Under the pieces are notes generated by a model. That model searched no databases. It was not told where the DNA came from and saw only the letters and a program-made list of their open reading frames with translations. From Paragonimus westermani (taxonomy: Eukaryota; Platyhelminthes; Trematoda; Plagiorchiida; Troglotrematidae), in contig QNGE01001275.1 in NCBI GenBank assembly GCA_008508345.1, positions 109,160 to 173,159 of the forward strand: a stretch of DNA of 64,000 bases, written 5' to 3'. Made by a program: the position numbers and the translations under genes. This document shows, one piece after another, positions 22,342 through 34,600 of the stretch (the first letter of the stretch is position 1; every line of letters starts with the position of its first letter).

Positions 22342-22569
22342 GTCGACAAGTTTGTACCACTGTGATGAATTTTTACATCAGGGCCTTTGGAAAATCAAAC
22401 GAACCTTCCAGAACGTTCCTTACAACGGAGTTGCTGTGGAAAGTAGGAACTTCGTCCAATTGGCAGACATCTTAAAAGACAGTTCAGTAGTTTCCGCTCA
22501 TCAAGTGCTGAACCGACCTTTCAGCCTTTACAAAATAGGGTGCCAGCTACTGTATGATGCATAAGGTAG

Positions 22570-24320
22570 TTAGTGAGTTGGATGCAGCTTCCAGAAGTGG
22601 CACGAAGCACTGTTATGTGATTTAAGTGTCCTTCTAGAAGCTGCCTAAGAGACTGCTATAGATTGCAGCAGAATTGAAACTGAACTACAGATTAACGGAA
22701 TATGTAGTCATATTTCAGAAGTTTAAATTGAGTAAGTATTTTCGACGAATTTATTAGTCTATCCGCAAAAGCTGAAAAGTGAAATCCATGTGGACTAATC
22801 ACTGTCTACAAAAGTCATTTGATTTAAACTAGGCAAGTAGCAACGCGATTCACGCTTGCTTTCACCTTTCAGCACAATTTCACTGATTTTCAGTAGTTTT
22901 ATTTTTCAGTTCGGCTAACAGTGGTGTCAGTTCATCGACTGGACCACAGGGCAGCAATAAATGTCCATAATTAGCACGAGCAAAGTTGCACAAAATAAAC
23001 GGAGATTCCATTAGTTCGAATTAACAGTCCTATTTTTGCTCTGTTTCGGGCCAAAAGTGAAAATGATATACAGAAAAAACAATAATGAGGTAACATAATA
23101 CTGTGAAAAAATTCATTATAGTGGTTAATTCGCGTTTATACAGGGCCGAAGCCAGCTCACAGTTGACACAAGTTCACTTCAATGCATAGCACAGGCCCTG
23201 CTAGGAATGCAAACGAAACACCATATCCTCAAATATAAAACAACTTAACTCTCTTCAGATACTACGAATCAATATACCTCCACACTCATCCACCCTCTCT
23301 TGTGCTCATCATTACTGTTAGAAGACAGTTGATGTCCCTTAATTCCGACTGATAGACGGTCAACAAACAAAAACTAAAGAGAATTCAGGTATCAGGTAAT
23401 CAGCTAGTATAGTCCTCATTAAGACTCTTCATAACTTACCGTGAAATCAATTATTCGACAGTTACTGCAATGGTTGGGAGTTGCGTTCACCAAACTCAAC
23501 GCGTTTGTACTCTGCTTATGAGTAACACAGTGTGTCTGTTCAGCCTTACCACAACAGCATCCCACCAGTTCACCTTAGCCACCTTCTTGAACCTCAGCTT
23601 CATGATGAAACATGGGTAGACAATAGCTACGGCAATTCGGCACCAGCTAAAATGAGCTTTATCCGATTTTGGATTGGTGGGACAGCTCGCATGTCGAAAC
23701 TTTATTGAATCAACAGATAGATTAGAAAGGTGGGAAGCCGAAGCATGTGAGAATTTCGTATCTCGATGCGTAGTCTCAGTTGACCCCAGTGAATGGCTGG
23801 AATAATGGAAGGTTGCAGCATCGGTAATGAATGCTGATCAAGGCGAGCCTCTGAACTTGATACGAAGTTAATGGAAAAACGTGGACAGGGAAGGCATTAC
23901 AATTCTTGCTAACATACAATGAGAATGCTGTGCTCACACTCAAGTCTCCTATACTGGACCTCCAAGTAGACTGGATGAGCTGTCGATGTACCACTACTTC
24001 ACCCGTTGAAAATCAGTTGACATAGATCCTCATGAGGATCTACCATCAAGAAGGTTGACACCGAGTTGCCTGCATGTTGGTGACACTCTAAAGAGCACGT
24101 GCGCAGTAATTTCAGTCTTTCACTAGAAGGATTAACTTTCAGGTCCCGCGGTGCCGTTAGTGGCGAGACGTTGCGTATTATGTAATAGTATTTTTGTGCC
24201 TTTGAAGTCAGAATGATCGGCCCATTGCTTCTGTTTCCTGGTGCGGTTGAAAGAGACCGTTGTGAGAGAGCTGAAAACGCCGATGACTGAAATGACCGGA
24301 AACACCGTTGATTAACGCCC
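22570..24320. other. No gene recognised
   Basis: AT-rich with short broken frames on both strands. The left flank of the CR1-like RT (its 3' end, minus strand) may reach to about 24100, but no motif is readable below 24330. Confidence 0.4.
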
Positions 24321-24329
24321 AGGTAGAAC

Positions 24330-25170
24330 TAGTTTATTCTGCGTTCTGTTCGACGTTCGGAGAACGAGACAATGTGGTGCTTAAGTTTCTAACGAGAACA
24401 TCCTGAGGTGGGCAGCCGTCGAGACAATAAATTGCGTTCATAAGGCTGCAAATAAGCATAACTCTACGCTTATCAGCCTTAAATTCGAGCCCGTTCATTG
24501 AGGCCAACTCGAGTTGAATTTTAAGGCCGTTATGTAGGGTAGAAGAATCGATACCGGCGTTAACGACGCGTCAAATGTTAAAATAACCAGGAAACAGTAG
24601 TAATGAGAAGATCATCAGAAGTGGAAAATCTTCAAAATATCAAAATACATCCAGGCCAAGAGATGAACCTTGCGGTATTTCGTTGAAGGTAGGCCATCAG
24701 ATCCAGAATGCACCGATTATGTGCGCCCTATAAGGAGGATTAGTAAAATATGACTGCAGCCGTTGAATGAGGTTGCCTTGTACTCATAACCGAACAGATT
24801 ACGGATTGGAACAGCACGATACAGGTGGTCAAATGGTCTCGTAAGGTCGAGATGTTCGAAATCACTGCCATAGTCTTGATCAAAAGCATTCGTCCATTGA
24901 TCACCGGCAGTAAGTAGACTCATATATGTGACACCTTCTAAGATTTTTGAAGTGCTCATAAGCAAGGCGATTGATAAGTGAGCATATGTGAGAATACCGC
25001 CCTTGAAAACGGGTGTGGAGCTTGCGAGTTTCCAGCTACCGGGTATTGATTCCTGGATGACAGATTGCACAAAAAGTAGGCCAAGTGGGTCATCAAGTTG
25101 CTCAACCGCTTCAAGGAAAGTCTTAGGAGGTATGCTGTCGTGGACAGAAGAGTTGTCCTCATGACCCCAG
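24330..25170 (-). mobile_element. CR1-like LINE reverse transcriptase relic
   Basis: Minus strand, from 25170 down: PKTFLEAVEQLDDPLGLLF, then IQESIPGSWKLASSTPVFKG, matching the CR1 block LxxGxxPxDWKxAxVTPIFKxG. Next come LMSTSKILEGV, QWTNAFDQDYGSDFEHLDLT and RPFDHL, which match W-x-x-ALDxGxxxDVVYLDLAKAFDxV with the AFD Ala lost. Below 24720, in another frame, EIPQGSSLGLDVF matches the GVPQGSVLGPLLF box. Then LHNGLKIQLELASMNGLEFK matches LQxxLxxLxxWxxxWxLxxxxxKC. The YADD box itself is not readable. Order and spacing make CR1/jockey-clade LINE secure. Confidence 0.85.
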
Positions 25171-28100
25171 AGTTTGATTAATAGGACCGTTTAGGAAGCA
25201 GCCATCGTTTTTGTACCATAATTTCCAGCAAGCGACATAAAAACTCAGCTCACGTGCCAGTTATACACTCCGGAATATGTAGCATCAGCAGACAAGTCAA
25301 TCCTATTCCACGCTCCAAAGCCTCGAAATTATATGCTCATGGAAAAAAGTTTTCTTTCCGAGCTCCCATTTTCCGGAACAATTTACTGTAACTCACTTAC
25401 GGACGATACTCTTTGGTTTAACTCGTTGTGGCTTAACCAAGACAATGATCAACCTTTAACAATAACCATTTTTGCATATCAGTCGTTGGTGCGAAACGCC
25501 ATTTTTAATGCTTTTAGGCAATTTTCACAGCTCGAACAGTCGGAAAATAAAATATATTACTACCTGAGATATACCAGCTTACAATTGTTAACTACATATG
25601 TCACACCATGGTCGTGTTAGAACAGTTCTTCTTAGGTGTAGGAATACTGAACCAACTTCGTCATGTTGAAGTTGAAATTCTAGGCTGCAGCAAAAACCAA
25701 TGTAAGTCTTTTATTCCACGTTCTGAGAAGTCAAACTCGGATACACGATGCATTCATGGGGCACAGCGCAGATAGTGACCTAAGTTGTGCGAAACTAATG
25801 ATCAGGCAATTGGAGCAACCGTTATCTGGAACTGCATAAGACGGCTATCTTAAAAGCATTCAAAATCCCTTCAATTACTCTGCTATAAGGAGTCCGTCGG
25901 AAACGGAGTCAACTCAAACATGCAAAAGCCCTTTGTTTCCCGCTGTGGGCGAAGAAGTTCAAAGCCTTCAATCAATTGATGAAGGAGAACACTATTGTCG
26001 CGGGGAAAAACTCAGAATCTACGTGAACATTGTCACACGAGTAATTTTTATTACGGGTCTTGTTAGCTGCTACACTCAAGAAACAACCTTGAATCTTCAT
26101 TGAGTAATCTGGCTACCTTAGAATTCTCCCCTTGCAACATTTTCGGAACTCTCCCGTTTATCCAGGAAGGTCGGTCAGCTTTATACTGTACACTCGTCTT
26201 TCTGTGGTACGTTCTCATCTTCCGCAGTGACTCCCCATTTGTCATCAAATACATCAGGAACAGTAAGGGTGTGAGCTTTTCCATGGGCTGTCTAGGTTAG
26301 GTTTGCTACACGGCAAGTTCTTAGTTAGTTGTTTGGTGAGGTTGTGTTTCTAGTTATCAACTTTGCAACTCCATACATCCTACACGCACATCTTATTCTA
26401 TCTACCAATCTAGCCAGCTAGCTACTACTTGTGGTAGTAGACTTTTATCGTCACTTTATTTGCAGATCCGAGTAATCTCAAATCGGCCGTAAATTATGCT
26501 GCATAAATTACGATTGTTTTCGTGAACCTCAGGGTTGCATGAGACCCTGAACCGGGGATGATAATGCTAGCGTCCACGAGAACTTGGATCACCTCCATGA
26601 CTGCGCGAATGACCGCAGCGCAAAGTGTAAAACATTTGTAAGAATGGTGCCCTGACAATGCAATTACAATTTGGAGACTCCTTAATAATTTCAGGGCTGG
26701 TTGTCGCAATTTTATTTTAAGTAGACAGGCGCAAACAGAATAAACTGCGTGCACCAAACTACAGTTAGCCTCAGTAAGCAAAGAAATCAGTATGAACAGT
26801 AACAGAAATCATGCAACTTTTTATAGTGTTAATCAAAAAGAATGACTGCTAGGTCAGATAGCATTATTGCATTAATAATGAAAGTTTTATTGCGTTCACT
26901 ACACCTGCATCCCCCCACTCATTTCTGTGTACATTATTTTACTTGGAAATTGCCATTTGCTCACAAAGTACTTCGGAGGCATAATTACTCGGTCGGTTTC
27001 GAGCGAATTCCAAATAATATAAGCTTTTGTTTCTGCTGTGTATTCTATCTCTCTCTGTCCTCCTGAACATATGGTATCACGTTGCTATGAAAATATTCGT
27101 GTCTGGACACGGTAGTAATCGTCATTATCAAGCTTAGTGAATCTGATGGGAAAGTTGTACACTACGATTATGAATTGAGGATATTCTGATTTTCGAGTTA
27201 ATAACCGCAACCATTCACCTAACACCTATGATTGATGAAAATGGGATTACCATTAGGCCAACTCAGGTATTCCGTGTAGTGGTTGCAATTTGTAAAAAAT
27301 ACGTCACTTATTATTGATCTTGCAAAAGTTGGCTATCCAAAAACTTCCCAGACTTACAAATCAGTTTGCTAGTCACAGACATATTGCCCAGTGATAACCT
27401 GGTTGTCATGTCACTTTGATGGTAAAATGTATCACACTAAACTTACGGAAATGGTCTGATCAGAGACCGGTAGTGAAACACAAGACATCGAAAGCACTCA
27501 CGCAATATTTGACTGTCACTTGCCACAGTAGTAATTTTACACAAAGAGAACCGGTGTGGAAACAATACCAAACGGTGTGCAACAGCCTTATCCTCCAAAA
27601 TGATGTGCGTATGACAATTAAGCGAACATAACTGACTCTCAGTTAAATCGAAACATTATGAAAGAGATATTGGGAAGTACATTACAGTATCCAATCACCA
27701 CAAAAGATTTTGGAAAGAGGCGAGGTAAATTTTAACACAGATCATACTAATCAGGAGAAAACCACGACTTTAAAATAGCCGCAGGGTAAATGCATGAAAA
27801 CGTTCATTCCCAATCGGGGAATGGAACAAATTTGCCAGGCAGTAGAAATTTTCGAACATATCAACCTATGTATTTGGTCGTCAACAACGGTCACATCAAG
27901 CCCGGAAGTTACCTTGTTCTTCGATTGTAAATGGCATGAAATGCTTTGACATCATCCACTGTTTTTCCCATTTCTTCCATGAGGTCCTCGTGTTAGCCTT
28001 TTCATCAGGGACAGAGTTGGACCGTATTCAATTACACATTTCAAATTGTATGTTTGAGAGACCACGATGGACAAGTACAGGTGAAACTAGATAAAAAGTT

Positions 28101-30501
28101 AGATTAGTTAACCAAAGCAGTTCGATTCTTTGAGTTTAGACAGGTTGTCGTATATTTTCCACAAGGACAATGACACAATTAGCGCTGTAATTCCATTTGA
28201 ACAAAGGTGCAGGTCTCTGTGGAGTAAAATCGAGGCACGATTTTTTACAGTAGCTTATACAGTTATCCGGCTTCCAGTGACTGCTCTGAGATTAGCTGAA
28301 TCAGTGACTCTTGATGGAACAGGAAGTGTCCGCTACCTAACAATACAACGACAATTACTGTTATTTGGAGCTTATCGATTTCAATGGTTTAACTTGTTCT
28401 ACAACGAAAGGTAAACATGACGTTATCATACAAGTATATCTTACAAATGGGTTTTCTCTGACAGATATGTCTAGACAAGAGACATTTTGCGTTTCTACGT
28501 TGATTGGCATTCAAAAGTGTAAATTTATCGTTAACCCGCTCTCACTGTGGACCGTGTTTAGGTGATCATGCAGTTACTCCACTTCATCCTTCCATGTGAA
28601 GACAAAACCATAGTCTGCGTTTAAGTTAAAAATTAGTTTAGTTGATTTACTGCTTTGGCTTGTTGTTAAAGATGATCTGGAAAAGTTTAGCTGACAGTCA
28701 ATATATCTCGAGAACGTTTCAGTGTCAGATATTATCATGGTTGCGTCAAATCATGCACTGAAAACATAATTGTGATTAATGTTCAACTGTCTTTTGAAGA
28801 CCTGCTCGAGTGAACTGTTCTAGACATTTTCTAGACAAACGATCTTTTTTAAACCATGAACATTTCCACTGGTGTGTTTGATTATGCAGGGCCTAAAAAT
28901 ATGGGTTACGCTAGTGACTTCCGCTGAACATATTTGACTGATCGGTTTGTAAAATTCGATTCATACTAATGCTTCAAAAATAAGTATGAGTGATATTGAG
29001 GATTAATTGTACATACCTTGTAGTCTGAAGCCACAATCATTAAGAGTGCTACGTGGGATAAACGTTATTTTTGTTTACATCTCTCAACTTCTTTCTCTAT
29101 TGGTGCATGTCTCATGCTTGAACACACCACGTTCCTGTTCATCAGCTTCCTCAGGCTTTCAATTGACTGACAGAAAAACTTACAGAAAGACACCAATGAC
29201 TGATACTGGTGTCAATGTGCAATTAATACATGAAAAGCGAAAGATCGATTTCAGTTTGGGATTTAGTAAAGGAGAAGAAATTGAACCGCCGACACAGAAC
29301 ATGGAAGTGAATTTATTCGAACATTTAGTGTTGTCCGAGTATTGTGCGTTTTCCTGTTCTAGGTGGAGAGGAAACAGTTTCATGTGAAATAATTTTCATA
29401 TAACTAGTGATCAAATGTTTTTGAACACTCAGTTCGTCTAGGCGGACATCAGTCATACGTGGTATACCTACCATATGTTGACAAACTATATCACAGTTAT
29501 TGTGGTTACAACTCTGTATATCAAGTGAATCATGCCGATAGGTTTCAAGGCGAAATTCCTGGGCTTGTTTAGAAATGATGTGTGGCAGATGGATGCATTG
29601 AAGAAAGAGCTCAGTTATGTGGAACTTCTCTGGGCCTTGGTGTGAAAAGATATACCTGTCGTGTGAAGTTTTGCATCAGTCCAAGTTTCACATGCTTTCA
29701 ATGGCCACTGTGAGGAATCAGTCTGTTGAAGCAGCTAAACTCTAACTTCATTGTCATTTCATAATTGACTCAGCCGTGAAACATTATCGCTGGAGCGTAA
29801 GGTGAGGTCTTCTATATTTGAGTCTCTCTTGAATTACCCAGTCTACCACGTAACGCATCAGTGTGCCATCAGTGGCGTGGAAATGGAAAAACAATTTATT
29901 TGGACGATTTTGTTAATTACCAAATTCACACGGAGAAATACGTCCATTAAACTTTTGATCACACACTACGATTACTAGTGAAGCAAGTATGTTTTGACAA
30001 AGAATCATGGTTGTCGGCATCCGACTCGGATTAGCCTGTCACAATGAGCGAAGCCAAAGGATGCCTGCGCTTAACCATCACCGCAATCGGCTTGCGTCGC
30101 ACCACTTGCGGTTCCATCAACACACCAAATATCCAGTGTACATCCGAAGGAATCAGACAGGTAGGTGTGCGAGTGAGGCCTTTGTGTCCAGCTGGCCAAT
30201 AGTGGCTAGCCAGTTGATTGGCCAGCAGGGAAAAAGCCTTTATCTCTCGGAAACTAAACAGAGCGAGACTGCAATAACGAGATCTAAACTGAGAAGAAAA
30301 ACATGTGAAGTATAACACAAAAGAAGCATTGCAGCACGACAGTGCAGACTAGTGCATCCCAGAGAAGATGAGAATGGAAAACACAAATCACACTGAACCA
30401 CGAAAAGCCAGGCAGACCATTCATCATAGAGCACATCAACAGAGCTGACGAAGTGAATGGATAGAAGACTGTAGACACCCAAGTTTTTGAGAATTGGAGC
30501 G
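25171..30501. other. No gene recognised
   Basis: The longest frame is 29007-29387 (plus, 126 codons). Its start, VLRGINVIFVYISQLLSLLV, is hydrophobic and signal-like; the middle is Ser/Thr rich. I recognise no family and a chance frame of this length is expected in 64 kb. Other frames (25333-25620, 26494-26781, 28130-28414) are equally uninformative. A short perfect hairpin (CTACTAC, TTGTG, GTAGTAG) lies at 26422-26440. Confidence 0.4.
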
Positions 30502-31650
30502 GATTAGTTGTCAACGATCAGGCTGTTGGCCGATGCAGTCATCAATAAGAGCGTGGTGGATATACTGGTATGACCTACCTGACCTGAACCTAATGTAATG
30601 GTCGTCTCATCACTGATGGTGTATTCTGAGTAAGTTGGTGACCTACTAATCTCAGTCGGTCAGCGCATTCGCGGTCGCATACATCGCAACGCCATATAGT
30701 CACGTCACCGGGACTTATGGCACCGATAGTTCCCTTGCGTAACGCTCCACTTCGTTTTCGACCGCGCAACAACTGCTCGATGAACTTTCGGACGCCCGTC
30801 CGGATCGTATTCCCCCGGGCCGTCCGGTTCAACGCCAAGTCTTCCGAACATTTAAAATCAATGTGACAGTTTGAAAGACTCACCGCACAACATCCTGGTA
30901 TCTCCGCTTTGGACCACCAAGATTTCACTTACCTGATTTCACTTGCCTCAAAGAGCAGCTGCTTCGGGATGTGGTCATCGCCCATCAGACGGACGTGACC
31001 CAGCCAACGGAGTTGATTCAGCGTCTGCAGGGCTTCCATCCAGTCCATGTCCGTTCGCCGCAGTACCTCAGAGTTCGGAACCATATCCGATTACCGAATA
31101 CCCAAGATGCGTCTCAAACATTGCACACGGAAGCGGTTCAGACAGCTCAAGTTCTGCTGATACATTGTCCACGTCGCATTGCTGCACAACAGTGTTAACA
31201 GCACCACTTGACGGTAAACACACAGCTTGGTGGCCCTCGTTAGGCTATGGTTCTTCCAGGCACGCCCTTCAAGACGTCAAAAAGCGGCAGTAGCCTCTGT
31301 TCCATGCTTTGTTAACTCGCGGTCCACTGACAGATTTGCCAACAAATTGCTTCCCAAGTAGCAAAAATTCGCGCAGCTGCTGACAATGTTTCGATCAATG
31401 CGGATTTGTGGTGGATGTGCGAAAGCAGCACTTCCACCAGGAGAATGCTGAAAGAAGGAAAGCGTCTTGCCTGTGTTTTTGTCCAATCCAAACTTGGATG
31501 CTGCCGACCTGAAGGCCGTAGGCAGACGTTGCATTTCTTCGTCTTCACTTTGTGTGAGCAGTGCGCTGTCATCTGCGAACAAATGGGTGCGTATGGTTGA
31601 GGTATGTAATCAGGTTTGGGCGACAGAACGTCGGATGAAGAATTAGAAAA
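30502..31650 (-). mobile_element. LINE family B, 5'-truncated copy 2
   Basis: Minus strand. The frame 31582-31277 reads MFADDSALLTQSEDEEMQRL (catalytic FADD intact), AASKFGLDKNTGKT and SCANFCYLGSNLLANLSVDR. The next frame holds LSCLNRFRVQCLRRILGIR, then VPNSEVLRRTDMDWMEALQT, LNQLRWLGHVRLMGDDHIPK and LLFEASEIR. The frame 30928-30590 gives SEDLALNRTARGNTIRTGVR, KFIEQLLRGRKRSGALRKG and WRCDVCDRECADRLRLVGHQ, the C-terminal zinc-finger-like tail. It is collinear with 4832-5930. Stops and shifts separate the three frames. The APE-type LINE identity rests on the RT palm-to-tail order. Confidence 0.85.
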
Positions 31651-34600
31651 TCAACAAACACAGAGAAAGCCATCACTTTTGTCAAGTAAAGCCACCACAG
31701 GTTTCTAGTGCTCACCAACAAAAGTAAGATTATTAACAGTCTGAACTTTGCGTGATGGGATTTGCCTTCTGATAAGTTGTTTATCTACACAGTGAGTTAA
31801 TGACTTTTCAAACACGCGAAGTGAAATCACCAGCTGTCCCTTTGATGGGCAACAAACGATTATCGGATTATCTGCCGAAACCCAAAAGTACGCTAGTCCA
31901 TAAAACAACTTTGTTCGATGCCATTAGTCGTCTACCGGCTATGCAACCAGAATGAGAATCTACAGTGTGCCGGAAGAAAGAAGACTCAAATTTAATTATT
32001 TTTATTTTTATTTTGCCTTCCAATTTCATACGATTCTGGGCAGCACACCGAAAAAATCTAACAGCGACACTCATTTCGAGTATTTCCCTATTGGCAGAAG
32101 TCACTCCAGCTGAGTCCTGCGAAGGGTTTGTTGCGTCGTTCTAACCTGTGACAACCAGCTATTAAAGGGGCTAAGATTGACCATATATTGATTTTTGTAA
32201 TTTCTCCATGAAGACCCATTTCTTTTTGTTAACCCAAACAAACATTTATTTTGTCGCTTGATCCTTATAAGAATTAATTCTAGCACCGAATCAACTAACT
32301 TTAAAACGACTGCGGTCAACAAACATCGTTACCGAGCCGTTACATAAATGTTTGGTACTCACTGTGAAAGGTCGGGTTGGTTAGTAACTAGGCCAACTCA
32401 GAGGAAAGAATTCTGGCTAGGCCAAAACTGACTTCGAGTTGGAAGTTGTACATTAAACCGGAGGACTTTGTGCAGTGGTTGAGATCAAGCCATGACAACC
32501 TGCACTCAGAGAAAAAGTGGATGTGATCTCCTTTGTAAGACTCGATCTCACGGCAGCAAACACATCTGAGGTGCTGAACCTAGGAAGCTATAAGACTGGT
32601 TGATGAATGTCAGAAGAAAACTGTGTTCACTTTCTGTGCAACCTTTCACGACGTCTCTGAAATCTCTCTTATGGTAGGGTTTGCAAAGGAGTTAGCAAGC
32701 AACGATTAGATTTTAACTTTCACTTGTAAATAACTAACACCAGCATATGTGCATTCACTTGCGAAACTACGGGTGCAAAGTATTGCTCAGTTTGTTTAAC
32801 ATCAAAGTAGAAAGTCCACAGATAAATACCTTTTCCATTACTGATTGAAGAATATTATCTAATTGCACTCTTCCGAAGAAAAACTTGTCAACGGAAACTG
32901 GGAACAGAAAGGAGAAAACCAGGACAAATAAATGAACACGGTTCTACTAACGGAATGCTGTAATTGATACTAATAAGGCCGATATATATTACGAACAGAG
33001 ATGAGACAGTTGTTCTGGCCTTATGAAACAACTATAGAAGAAGAGACAACAAAGATGATCTTCATATTTTTTCGGAGGACACTGAATCAGAAAATGGAAG
33101 TTACGACTCAAAAATTGAGAATTCAGCTCAAAAGACGTATCGTTCCTTTGGAACTTCATTTGACCAATAACCTCACTTCAAAGTGACTGGTTTAGCCTTT
33201 ACTTTCACGACTCATTGAAGTTATCAAGTGGATTTCCACGAAGTGTTCACCATAACAAATCAAAATTTAGAGGCATTCCATGATATCACCCAGTGCGATA
33301 AACGGACTGGTGGGCATGCTACATCACATCATCCATACAATAACTTGGGGTGCATTTTTAAGGTGTAATTTGGCAACAGATGAATACGGCGGACCAAGTT
33401 TTGGTCTGTAGGCTTGAACGGGGTTGATTTCCCCCGCAGTAGGATGAAATCACCTATATAGGTTCCAGTGGCAAAAGAAACATATCAAACGAGGACATAA
33501 ATACGTTGATTGAGGCTAAGAGTTTGAAGTCGATGCTCACATTTCTGTGGAATGCCATTTGTTTTTTAGTTTCACATTTCACAGCTCGGATTGAAACGTA
33601 AAGTGACACATTACTGAGAAATAGGAAGGAAGAAAGCAAAAGGACAGGGTAGTAATGGGTGGGGAGAAAGCAAAACCATAATGATAGTCGCACGGCCTTA
33701 TTCACAGTCTCTGAAAAATATCCCTAAAACTGTTCCCCAGGGTGATTGACTTTCAGTACGGTCCGCGGCGGAGTACGCTCAAACGGTCAGAAAAACTACA
33801 GATTCAGTGATCGTGTAACCATTGATAGTTAGTGAGCCGTGTAGAGGCTTGGAATGGAAATAATATTCACTTTTACTAGGTAAGATGGCATAACCTACAA
33901 TTCATAGCAATCTGCCAAAAGATTCCGCATCAACTGCTTTCCGGGACCGCTTACTTGTTCCATGTTTGCCAGGGTGATCACTGTATAGAAGTTTCATGCC
34001 AAGTATATTTCACGAGAAAATTGGCTGGTGAACGACGACGCTTTTAAGGTTGACATTCTCCAGTACATTGGTCAATATATCGCTTGGGTATTTACTGTCT
34101 AAGCATGAGTCGTTGGACGTTGTATGCTGCTGCTCCCTGACGCGAATTTACGAGTCGAGCAGACGACAGTTGACACAGGTGTTCACTCCTCCGGCTGTCT
34201 AATGATGTCCTGGCTGAATATAGGAGACAAACTGGTATAAGGGACTTACTAGGCCCCAAAGTTGGAAAAAACTTTTGATTGAACCCAGTAAACAATCAGT
34301 TGCACGCCCTCACATTTAGTGCACAGTTAAAGCGCCAACACAAGCCGTTTATTCTGCACAAGATTTTGCTCAGATGTTGCCGCTGCCACGTTACACATTG
34401 CTTTCACTAACCTTCTGAAGCAGAACAAATACTTAGACCTCATCGCACCAGCGAGCGTTTGGAATGTTAAAATTAGTCGTCTTAGTCCAGAAGGGAAACA
34501 GCTGGGCGAAGCGTCTGTCATCACAGCACATAATACTGACAGTGATGAAAGAATACTGTGATCCAAAGGATCCCATGTTATCCATTTTTTAAGTGACGCA

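Noticed and set aside
30943..31293. 116-codon plus-strand frame (and its counterpart at 5271-5504)
   Set aside because: Antisense shadow of the LINE family B tail; it exists in both copies because the DNA is shared, not because it is coding.
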